A model generated the notes under the pieces. That model worked only from the letters and a program-made list of their open reading frames with translations, searched no databases and was not told the DNA's origin. From the NCBI GenBank assembly GCA_964535715.1, contig CAZHUO010000009.1, forward strand, positions 1-47,115: a stretch of DNA of 47,115 nt, given 5' to 3'. Source of the DNA: CAZCCC01 sp964535715. Lineage in GTDB: Bacteria > Patescibacteriota > Patescibacteriia > Buchananbacterales > UBA6539. Positions 33,376 to 40,023 of the stretch are shown piece by piece; the first letter of the stretch is position 1; every line of letters begins with the position of its first letter. The position numbers were made by a program, and so were the translations under genes.

Positions 33376-33411
33376 ATTCAAAAAATCAGCCTCTCTAAAG
33401 CTGAATTCAAA

Positions 33412-33448
33412 AAGTTAACTGTTAAATGTTAACTGTTAAATGTTATAT
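33412..33448. repeat. GTTAACTGTTAAATG tandem repeats, left of tRNA-Met
   Basis: Short units of the form TTAACTGTTAAATG are repeated here and again at 33531-33617 between the two Met tRNAs. Together they surround tRNA-Met. Confidence 0.6.
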
Positions 33449-33525
33449 TGGTAGCGAGGGTGGGGATCGAACCCACGACCTAAGGGTTATGATTCCTTCG
33501 CTCTAACCAACTGAGCTACCTCGCC
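33449..33525 (-). tRNA. tRNA-Met (CAT), elongator
   Basis: Read on the minus strand: acceptor GGCGAGG pairs with CCTCGCT; D arm GCTC-GAGC; anticodon loop ATCATAA, anticodon CAT; T arm GTGGG-TTCGATC-CCCAC. ACCA is encoded at the 3' end. The D loop contains GTTGG. CAT can also be tRNA-Ile2 (lysidine-modified), but the loop resembles elongator Met. Confidence 0.92.
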
Positions 33526-33530
33526 AGAAC

Positions 33531-33617
33531 AACAGTTAACAGTTAGCAGTTAACAATTTAACCTTTTGTGGCAATTGTTAGCCGTTAACTGTCAACTGTT
33601 AAATGTTAACTGTTATA
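33531..33617. repeat. GTTAACTGTTAAATG tandem repeats, between tRNA genes
   Basis: Imperfect repeats of CAGTTAACAGTTAGCAGTTAAC and GTTAACTGTCAACTGTTAAA-type units, partly inverted with respect to each other. They may form a long hairpin that separates the tRNA genes. Confidence 0.6.
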
Positions 33618-33689
33618 TTGCGGGAGGGGGATTTGCACCCCCGACCTCCAGGTTATGGGCCTGGCGAGCTGCTACTGCTCTATCCCGCG
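33618..33689 (-). tRNA. Initiator tRNA-fMet (CAT), unusual D and T loops
   Basis: Minus strand CGCGGGATAGAGC to GCCCATAACC and CCCCCTCCCGCAA. The acceptor has the C1xA72 mismatch of bacterial initiators (CGCGGGA versus TCCCGCA). The anticodon stem is CCAGG-CCTGG with loop CCCATAA, so position 33 is C where T is expected. The D loop (GAGC-AGTAGCA-GCTC) has no GG pair, and the T loop reads TGCAAAT instead of TTCRANY. CCA is not encoded. Total 72 nt, two less than the usual. Length and pairing are otherwise complete. Confidence 0.88.
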
Positions 33690-33984
33690 TCAATATTTAT
33701 AATTAACTTAAAAATGATACTCTATTATTCTTTAACTGTCAAACATAATTTATGGTTTTCAAGGAGTGAATCCCCGCACCAAAACCCGCGATTTAGATTT
33801 TTTAATAAAAAATTTTTGTGGGCGCGGATACGCCTGCGGCTTATTCTATCTAAAATCAAACATTATCTTGCGATTTGGGGCGGGGCGGGCAAACTCTCAT
33901 GGACAGAAGTCTACACTATTTCAAATTTTGTTTTTTACCGAATTCATTGGGATTCAGTGAACAGTCGTGTTTACTAAATTTTTC
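33690..33984. other. Spacer between tRNA-fMet and tRNA-Leu; promoter only
   Basis: A minus-strand promoter TTGACA-17-TATCAT is at 33714-33742, 25 bp before tRNA-fMet. The remainder has GC-rich patches but no recognisable gene; the open frames across it run through tRNA DNA and have no start signals. Confidence 0.6.
33714..33742 (-). promoter_or_regulatory. Promoter of tRNA-fMet
   Basis: TTGACA (33737-33742), 17-nt spacer, TATCAT (33714-33719). Gives initiation near 33707, about 18 nt before the tRNA. Confidence 0.75.
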
Positions 33985-34071
33985 TGGTGGGCATGGAGGG
34001 AATCGAACCCACACGGTCGTAAGACCATACGATTTTGAGTCGTACGCGTATACCAGTTCCGCCACATGCCC
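33985..34071 (-). tRNA. tRNA-Leu (CAA)
   Basis: Class II tRNA on the minus strand with a long variable arm (TGGTCTTACGACC). Acceptor GGGCATG pairs with CATGCCC, anticodon stem TACGA-TCGTA, loop CTCAAAA (anticodon CAA), T loop TTCGATT. ACCA is encoded. 87 nt. The T stem has one T-T mismatch. Confidence 0.93.
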
Positions 34072-34182
34072 ATTTTTAAATTAAATCTGCCAACTTGTCT
34101 TGCCCTAAGTCAATTTTCAAAACTTAATATTTAAATTAAGTTATCTAAAGACAAATCTGCGCCAATTAAACCTTAAAATTAT

Positions 34183-34272
34183 CTAAAATTTATCGCGGAC
34201 TTCAGGGCGGAATTCCGCCACCCGGCTATAAACCATCCATAATAAATTTACCAGTTCCCGCTTTGTGCAAAC
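34183..34272 (-). other. Possible 29-codon frame in tRNA-Leu leader
   Basis: The frame reads VCTKRELVNLLWMVYSR then VAEFRPEVRDKF and TAG at 34183. It looks protein-like but has no ATG at its beginning (GTT) and no ribosome site; an in-frame ATG would give only 17 codons. It begins where the promoter at 34283-34311 would start transcription. Could be a leaderless leader peptide with an unusual start, a gene fragment or chance. Confidence 0.25.
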
Positions 34273-34282
34273 TATAAACCTA

Positions 34283-34311
34283 AGTATAGCCAAAAAAACG
34301 CCAAATGTCAA
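34283..34311 (-). promoter_or_regulatory. Promoter upstream of tRNA-Leu
   Basis: TTGACA (34306-34311), 17-nt spacer, TATACT (34283-34288). It leaves a leader of about 200 nt before tRNA-Leu containing the palindrome GGCGGAATTCCGCC. Confidence 0.75.
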
Positions 34312-34338
34312 TAATTTAAACTATTTTTGCCAATTTAA

Positions 34339-34368
34339 TTGCCTGTTGATATGTTTTTTTGGTATAAT
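34339..34368 (+). promoter_or_regulatory. Promoter of the DUF457-like pair
   Basis: TTGCCT (34339-34344), 18-nt spacer, TATAAT (34363-34368), 33 bp before the ATG at 34401. Confidence 0.5.
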
Positions 34369-34400
34369 TAATATGTTGTTATTAAAACTAACCAGCACAA

Positions 34401-34883
34401 ATGTATCTAACAATCCATGCTGCTGCCGGCGCCTTAATCGGCAGCTATATAAATCAACCGATTATTTCTTTTATTGTCGGATTTATTTCTCATTTTTTCT
34501 TAGACATGCTTCCTCATTACGATACTCATCTGCCAAGAGGAATAAAAGGTAAGGAATTAAGAATACAACTGAAAAAATTATATTTAAGAAAAATAATCGG
34601 TCTGGTTTATTTTGATATCTGTCTGACTGTTATTTTTGCGGCCGCTGTTTTCACCAACAATATTCATTTTTTAAACCAATCAATCATCTGGGGAATAATC
34701 GGATCAATTTTGCCGGATATTATTCAAGCATTCAGTTATTTTTTCCAAAAAAATCCTATTTTAAAAAAATTTAATGAATTTCACAGATTTATCCATTACT
34801 CCCCTGAAAATAATATTTCTTGGATGTTAGGACATTCAACTCAGATAATTACTTTAATAATCATCGCCAGACCGCTAGTATAA
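34401..34883 (+). CDS. YdjM/DUF457-like membrane protein, copy 1
   Basis: A 160-aa membrane protein with four segments. It has the signature HAAAGALIGSYINQPIISFIVGFISHFFLDMLPHYD, that is H-x4-GALIG then SHxxLDxxPH, and later GSILPDIIQAF and HRFIHYS. These His/Asp residues resemble the metal-binding set of the YdjM/DUF457 inner-membrane family, which is annotated as metal-dependent hydrolase. The start is ATG 34401. The following gene is a paralog, 49 bp downstream, after a short hairpin. Substrate unknown. Confidence 0.7.
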   Translation: MYLTIHAAAGALIGSYINQPIISFIVGFISHFFLDMLPHYDTHLPRGIKGKELRIQLKKLYLRKIIGLVYFDICLTVIFAAAVFTNNIHFLNQSIIWGIIGSILPDIIQAFSYFFQKNPILKKFNEFHRFIHYSPENNISWMLGHSTQIITLIIIARPLV

Positions 34884-34932
34884 TAAAAGTAAAAAATTAA
34901 CCGCTCAAAAAGCGGCTAATTTAATTAACAAA

Positions 34933-35400
34933 ATGTTTTTAACAGTACATGCAACAGCCGGCGCCCTAATCGGCCAAACTAGCCCGAATATTTGGCTGGC
35001 TCTTATTTTAGGATTGATTTCTCATTATGCACTTGATGCAATACCCCATGGTGATGAGACTCTTGGAGGCAAAGACAAAACAAAAATAGGCAAATACGGC
35101 ATTATATTTATAATAAAAATCGCTTCCATAGACAGTGTGATAATGAGCATTATTTTAGCTTGCCTATATCTAAAGGGATATGTAGACATTTCCTGGCCGA
35201 TTTTGGCGGGCATTGCCGGAAGTATTATTCCGGATTTTTTAAACGGCATTTATCTTTTGACAAAAAGCAAATTGCTTGAAAAATCTTCATTGTTTCACTT
35301 TGATTTGCATTTTCTCCTAAAAAAAACCGTATCTTTAAAAACTGGAATGCTTATTCAATTAATCATTTTAATTGCTTTAATTTCAATAATCATTCTATAA
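34933..35400 (+). CDS. YdjM/DUF457-like membrane protein, copy 2
   Basis: A 155-aa paralog of the preceding gene. It has VHATAGALIG, ISHYALDAIPHGDE and GSIIPDFLNGIYLLTKSK, so all the His/Asp marks are kept, but the middle loop is different (LGGKDKTKIGKYG). Four membrane segments. The two genes are a tandem duplication that has diverged widely. A terminator follows. Function as for copy 1. Confidence 0.7.
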   Translation: MFLTVHATAGALIGQTSPNIWLALILGLISHYALDAIPHGDETLGGKDKTKIGKYGIIFIIKIASIDSVIMSIILACLYLKGYVDISWPILAGIAGSIIPDFLNGIYLLTKSKLLEKSSLFHFDLHFLLKKTVSLKTGMLIQLIILIALISIIIL

Positions 35401-35426
35401 GTATTCAAAATTTTCCAATTTCAAAA

Positions 35427-35456
35427 AATCCTGCAGCTACAGCAGGATTTTTATGC
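35427..35456. terminator. Bidirectional terminator
   Basis: AATCCTGCAGCTACAGCAGGATT with T-runs on both strands. It separates the DUF457 pair from the converging M16 peptidase gene. Confidence 0.8.
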
Positions 35457-35472
35457 TGAATATTAAACAACA

Positions 35473-36741
35473 TTAAAGCTTTAAAAGCTTTTCAAATTCA
35501 CCTTCATTTTTAAATGGGCCGATTATCGCCAAATTTAATTTTTTTTGAATAAAAAGCTCTTGGGCAACTTTTTTAACCTGACTGGAAGTCACTGCTAAAA
35601 ATTTTTTCATTTTTTGCTTTGGGGTATAGATCTTTTTTGAAAACAATTCCTGATTGGCAAACCAATCGGCAACATTGCTGGAATCTTCAAGGTCTAAGAC
35701 CAATTTTCCCTTTAAAAAATTCTTGGCCGATTTTAATTCTTGATCAGTTACTCCCTCACTTTTTATCCGTTTAAGCTCGCTTAATATCAGACTTATCGCT
35801 TCTTTTGTCTTTTCCTTGTCTAATCCCGCTTGAACTAAAAAAGCGCTTATATCCTTATAATTATCCAAACTGGTTCTAATATAATAAGCCAGGCCGTGCT
35901 GTTCTCTGACAACCGTAAAAAGCCTTGAACTCATATTCCCGCCTAAAATAACGGACAAAATAAAAAGAGCAAAAAGCCTTGGATCATCAAGGGGATAAGA
36001 GGTAAGCCCGAGTCCAAGCTGGACTTGCTCGGTTTCTTTGAATTTTAATTTGACCCTTGGTTTTGACTGATTGATTTTTATTTTGGGAAAACTCGTTTTT
36101 TTGCCTTTTTTAAGATTGTTTGGAAAATATTGGCGGCAAAGCTTATTTATTTGGTCTTTATTAAAATTTCCCGCTATCGAAATTACTATATTGCCGGAAT
36201 GATAGTAAGCATCCCTATATTTCAAAATTTCATCTCTGGAAATATTCTTAATCACTGATTTGGGACCGGAAATAAGCTGGCCTAAAGAATTATCGCCAAA
36301 AAGAGTCTGCTCAAACATGGCGGGTAAAAACATCATCGGATTGTCTTCATACATATTTATTTCTTCAATAATCACTCCCCTCTCTTTTTGGATTTCCTTG
36401 CTGTCAAAAACCGAATTAAAAATCATATCGGACAGAATATCAAAAGCAAGCTTGATATTTTCCGAAGCAGTTTTAATATAATAGCCCGTGTGGTCTTTTG
36501 AAGTATAAGCATTATATTCCGCACCGATTGAATCAAGCTCCTTGGTTATATCTAGGCTAGTCGGACGTTTTTTCGTCCCCTTAAACATCAAATGTTCAAT
36601 AAAATGCGAAACACCGTTTATATTCTTTGCTTCATAGCGCGAACCGACTGGAAACAAAATCAAAACCGTCACCGCTTTAGTTTCTTTGAGAGGGGTTGTG
36701 ATTAATGTTAAGCCATTTTTAAATTTATTTTTTGTGTACAT
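35473..36741 (-). CDS. M16-family zinc peptidase (processing-peptidase-like)
   Basis: Soluble zinc endopeptidase of 422 aa with the inverted metal motif His46-Phe-Ile-Glu49-His50 (GVSHFIEHLMFKGT). A downstream Glu lies in ERGVIIEEINMYEDNP, also a ligand or catalytic residue in the family. The C-terminal half carries the usual QVQLGLGLTSYPLDDPRLF and SSRLFTVVREQHGLAYYIRT. The protein starts at ATG 36741 (MYTKNKFKNGLTL), the normal place for the family; the upstream ATG adds only MVIENFFI. No signal peptide, so it is probably cytoplasmic. Length fits the single-chain PqqL/mitochondrial-processing type. Confidence 0.92.
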   Translation of the reverse strand: MYTKNKFKNGLTLITTPLKETKAVTVLILFPVGSRYEAKNINGVSHFIEHLMFKGTKKRPTSLDITKELDSIGAEYNAYTSKDHTGYYIKTASENIKLAFDILSDMIFNSVFDSKEIQKERGVIIEEINMYEDNPMMFLPAMFEQTLFGDNSLGQLISGPKSVIKNISRDEILKYRDAYYHSGNIVISIAGNFNKDQINKLCRQYFPNNLKKGKKTSFPKIKINQSKPRVKLKFKETEQVQLGLGLTSYPLDDPRLFALFILSVILGGNMSSRLFTVVREQHGLAYYIRTSLDNYKDISAFLVQAGLDKEKTKEAISLILSELKRIKSEGVTDQELKSAKNFLKGKLVLDLEDSSNVADWFANQELFSKKIYTPKQKMKKFLAVTSSQVKKVAQELFIQKKLNLAIIGPFKNEGEFEKLLKL

Positions 36742-36833
36742 AATAAAAAAATTTTCAATTACCAAGTCATTAAAAATTGAATAAAACTGCCTGCCGACAG
36801 ACAGGAATTGTAAATTTAAAATTATAAAAATTA

Positions 36834-37655
36834 TTAGGAAATAAATCTTTTGGCTTTAAAATCAAAACGATTCTTTAGCTGAATAATTGAATTCATTGAA
36901 TTTTCATGCCCAATGGCAATTCCAGTATGATTGACATCAAGCCTGCCGATTATATTAAAAAAATCAGGATTAGCAGTAAGATATTCAAATGCAGCTTTCG
37001 GATCATCTGGCAAGCCCTGAAGTTTATTGGCAAAATCCTCTGCATTATAATCAGCCTCAATAATGCAATTTTTAAAATCAGCTGCCAATTCAGAAAAAGA
37101 TTTGGCTTTGACTTCCCCATCGAAAATCTGGCCGCGCGAAGAAATACTGCGGCTTTTGCTATAGGTTAAATTGCCGTTGTCCAAAACCAAAGTGGAATAA
37201 TTTCTTAAATATTGCTCTGGATTTCCATCCATTAAGGACTTTATTTTTTCATCGGCTAAATAACTTTCTGTCTGAGGGACAACAAACATCTCTATTGGCA
37301 AATCTTTCAGCCTTTTTACCACTTGGCCTCTCTCTTGCTCAATTCTTTCATTCCAGTCTAAATTATGTTTGTCTTCTGTTTTTGGATAATCTTTTGTAAA
37401 TGCCGTCTTACTGAACTCTCCCCAGCCAATTTTAGCCAATAGTGTTTTGCCTGATTCATCAACCGCTAAAGTATACAATGAAGCGCCATCACCGGAAAAA
37501 TTTTCATGACCATCTTCACCATGAGATAAAACAATATCGCCAAGCGAATTGTGAAGATAGCTAGAAGCTAATTCGGAAATCTGAAATAATTTTTCTTTAT
37601 TTTTCCCTGCTAACTCAGGAGATAACTCTGCCTGAGGCTGGCCTTCTTTAATCAT
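36834..37655 (-). CDS. Uncharacterised protein, about 273 aa
   Basis: Start ATG 37655 (MIKEGQPQAELSPEL) is preferred, 7 bp after the GlyRS stop; the upstream ATG would overlap it. The protein is soluble and mostly helical, with an acidic stretch around DGHENFSGDGASLYTLAVDE near residue 60 and a C-terminal GRLDVNHTGIAIGHENS motif. I recognise no domain. It is probably in one transcript with glyS. The proximity to glyS is most likely positional. Family unknown. Confidence 0.75.
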   Translation of the reverse strand: MIKEGQPQAELSPELAGKNKEKLFQISELASSYLHNSLGDIVLSHGEDGHENFSGDGASLYTLAVDESGKTLLAKIGWGEFSKTAFTKDYPKTEDKHNLDWNERIEQERGQVVKRLKDLPIEMFVVPQTESYLADEKIKSLMDGNPEQYLRNYSTLVLDNGNLTYSKSRSISSRGQIFDGEVKAKSFSELAADFKNCIIEADYNAEDFANKLQGLPDDPKAAFEYLTANPDFFNIIGRLDVNHTGIAIGHENSMNSIIQLKNRFDFKAKRFIS

Positions 37656-37662
37656 AATTTTA

Positions 37663-39054
37663 TTATAATTTATCTTTAAAATAATCAATCAAATCTCCTA
37701 CCTTAATTCTTTCCTGCTTCATTGTATCGCGATCGCGTACAGTGACAGCTTTGTCATTCGCCGTTTCAAAATCAACCGTTATACAATATGGTGTACCGAT
37801 CTCATCCTGTCGGCGGTAGCGCTTTCCGATTGACCCGGTTTGATCATAATGGCAAAACCAATTCTGTCGCAAAGTATTAAAAATCTCCAAAGCCGGCTTT
37901 GCGAGCTCGTCTTTTTTTGACAAAGGCAAAATGGCAACTTTTACCGGCGCAACTTTGTTGTCAAATTTCATTACCACTTCAAGGTCTTTTACCGACTCAG
38001 TAGTCTCAGTCCGACCGCCTTCAATTTCCGTATAGGCATCAACTAAAACCGCGAGTGTTGATCGATCGGCTCCGGCAGACGGTTCAATAACATAGGGCAC
38101 AAATTTTTTACCATCATCGTCGGTATAATCAAGCTCCTGGCCGGAAAATTTGGAATGCTGGCTTAAGTCAAAGTCTTTTCTGTTGGCAATCCCCTCAAGC
38201 TCCGACCAGCCGGCAAACGGAAAATTATATTCAATATCCGAGCAAGCCTTGGCATAATGCGCCAACTCATCTTTTTTATGTTCTCTCAACTTTAAATTCT
38301 CTTTTTTGATATTTAAAATTTCAGTATACCATTTTAACCTTTCATCCAACCAATATTTATAATATTTATCAGCATCGTTTGGGTTGCAGAAATATTCACA
38401 CTCCATTTGTTCAAATTCCCTGGTTCGAAAAATAAAATTGCCCGGCGTCACTTCATTGCGAAATGATTTTCCGATTTGAGCAATTCCAAAGGGCAATTTA
38501 AGCCTCATGGAATCTTTAATATTTTTATAATTTACAAAAATTCCCTGGGCGGTTTCAGGCCTGAGATAGACTACGGAACTTTCCTCCTCAACCGGTCCCA
38601 TAAAAGTCTTGAACATCAGATTAAATTGCCTCTCATCAGTCAGCTCGCCGCCGCATTCCGGACAAACCGGCTTTTCTTTCGGTTTTTCCTTCATTTTTCC
38701 TAAATCAGGCTTAAGAGAGCTTGGCGCCAATAAGTGATCGGCTCGAAATCTTTTTTTACATTTCTTGCAATCAACCAATGGATCGGTAAAACTTTTTAAA
38801 TGGCCGGAAGCTTCCCAAATTTTCGGGTGCATTAATATGGAAGAGTCTAAGCCAACAACATCATCGCGCTTTTGAACCATTTCTTTCCACCAAAGCCTTT
38901 TAATATTATTTTTAAGCTCAACGCCTAAAGGGCCATAGTCATAAAAAGAATTAAGTCCGCCATAAATTTCCGAGGACTGAAAAAGAAAGCCTCGCCTTTT
39001 ACAGAGTGAGACCAGTTTACTCATTAAATCATTGTTTTTTTCTTGTTTTGTCAT
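37663..39054 (-). CDS. glyQS: Glycyl-tRNA synthetase, alpha2 class-II type
   Basis: Charges tRNA-Gly in the cytoplasm. The 463-aa protein is the single-chain class II enzyme: motif 1 region LNSFYDYGPLGVELKNNIKRLWW, a zinc insertion (CKKCKKRFRADHLL with CPECGGELTDER at about 95-130), motif 2 with PETAQGIFVNYKNI and FRNEVTPGNFIFRTREFEQMECE, and motif 3 EPSAGADRSTLAVL. A C-terminal anticodon-binding domain follows (VKVAILPLSKKDEL). Length and motifs are standard. Confidence 0.96.
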   Translation of the reverse strand: MTKQEKNNDLMSKLVSLCKRRGFLFQSSEIYGGLNSFYDYGPLGVELKNNIKRLWWKEMVQKRDDVVGLDSSILMHPKIWEASGHLKSFTDPLVDCKKCKKRFRADHLLAPSSLKPDLGKMKEKPKEKPVCPECGGELTDERQFNLMFKTFMGPVEEESSVVYLRPETAQGIFVNYKNIKDSMRLKLPFGIAQIGKSFRNEVTPGNFIFRTREFEQMECEYFCNPNDADKYYKYWLDERLKWYTEILNIKKENLKLREHKKDELAHYAKACSDIEYNFPFAGWSELEGIANRKDFDLSQHSKFSGQELDYTDDDGKKFVPYVIEPSAGADRSTLAVLVDAYTEIEGGRTETTESVKDLEVVMKFDNKVAPVKVAILPLSKKDELAKPALEIFNTLRQNWFCHYDQTGSIGKRYRRQDEIGTPYCITVDFETANDKAVTVRDRDTMKQERIKVGDLIDYFKDKL

Positions 39055-39080
39055 AAAAATAGCTTAACTTATTTTAATTC

Positions 39081-39644
39081 TTAAGTCAACAAAAAAATTG
39101 ACAATGCGCTGGCAAAAAGAACCGTAATATTATCATTAACTCGCAGCGGAAGACTTTCAATAATTCCGGCAACAATTGCCGCTTTTAAGCCTAAAGAAAA
39201 AGATTGAGCAATACTTATTTCCGGTATCATCCATTTTAGCAATATAAATGCCCCAATTGCTCCAAAAATTATAAAAGAAATCGTCCCCGGATATGATTTA
39301 TGTTTATTCCATGGCAGTTGATAATCTTTAAAATTTTTACCGACTAAAGTCGCCATACCGTCCCCTAGCGCCAAAATTGCCCAGCTGGCTGCAGCTATTG
39401 GCAAGGGAAAAATCAATACAATAATTATTAAGGCTAAAAAATAATAGAAGCCGCCGTGCATCTTATTGTTTTCAAAGCTGCGATAAAGATGAACTTTAAT
39501 CTTTGACTTTGGCACTAAAAATACAGAGGCTAAAAGCAATAAAAATAATATACCGGCAATATACCAACGGCTATAATATTTCAATAAAAAAGCTAGCAAT
39601 AAAAGAAGTATATGAACAATTTGACGTTTTTCCTCGGTAAACAT
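39081..39644 (-). CDS. Dolichol/phytol kinase-like (CTP-dependent) membrane protein
   Basis: Integral membrane protein of about 187 aa, six hydrophobic segments. Family marks are the N-terminal EEKRQIVHILLLLL, the LGDGMATLVGKNFKDYQLPWNKHKSYPGT loop and the ending IESLPLRVNDNITV. These are the SEC59/VTE5 dolichol and phytol kinase and CDP-archaeol/phosphatidate cytidylyltransferase-type signatures. It probably phosphorylates a polyprenol with CTP. I start at ATG 39644; the 18 residues upstream are translated repeat. Copy 3 of the dispersed repeat ends 28 bp upstream. Confidence 0.8.
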   Translation of the reverse strand: MFTEEKRQIVHILLLLLAFLLKYYSRWYIAGILFLLLLASVFLVPKSKIKVHLYRSFENNKMHGGFYYFLALIIIVLIFPLPIAAASWAILALGDGMATLVGKNFKDYQLPWNKHKSYPGTISFIIFGAIGAFILLKWMIPEISIAQSFSLGLKAAIVAGIIESLPLRVNDNITVLFASALSIFLLT

Positions 39645-39671
39645 AGGACAAAAAAAATTAAGAAAATTTAG

Positions 39672-39949
39672 AATAAAGGGTATTAAACCGCGGAGCAAGT
39701 CGCCGACGCTCCAAAGCTGAATAATTAAAGCTTTGGCGACGGAGCGCTTTCGGGTATTGACCCTTTGATGGCTCCTCGGCTCGGTCCAGCACCTATTTTA
39801 CTGACTACTGCCTAGATTAAATAATCTGTTTTATACTGTAGAAAAAATTTATTATGAAAATGATTGATGAGTAAAATAGGTGCTGGACTCTCGCCCTACG
39901 CCACTGTCGATCGAGATCGACGTGGCTTACGTCGCCAATAAAAAAATAA
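39672..39949 (-). repeat. Structured dispersed repeat, copy 3 (inverted)
   Basis: Reverse-complement orientation relative to copies 1 and 2, about 270 bp. The 19-bp stem arms are at 39784-39802 and 39870-39888 (GTCCAGCACCTATTTTACT and its complement). It ends with CGCTCCGTCGCCAAAGC and GTCGGCGACTTGCTCCGCGG. An inner hairpin AAAGCTTTAATTATTCAGCTTT closes the variable part. No coding potential. Confidence 0.9.
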
Positions 39950-40023
39950 TAAATTAAAAAACAAAAAACTAAAACCTTGGTATTACTTTAATTTCTTAAT
40001 TTATTAATTTTTAAATTTACTAC

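Noticed and set aside
33603..34084. Overlapping plus-strand frames across the tRNA genes
   Set aside because: They translate the antisense of tRNA-fMet and tRNA-Leu, a common false call.
34072..34300. RNase P RNA or tmRNA near tRNA-Leu (ACCCGGCTATAAACC resembles an RNase P end)
   Set aside because: The conserved P4 and GAGGAAAGUCC core is absent; no tRNA-like end for tmRNA.
39645..39698. N-terminal extension of the dolichol-kinase-like protein
   Set aside because: A TTG start inside the repeat; ATG 39644 fits the family start (KRQIVH).
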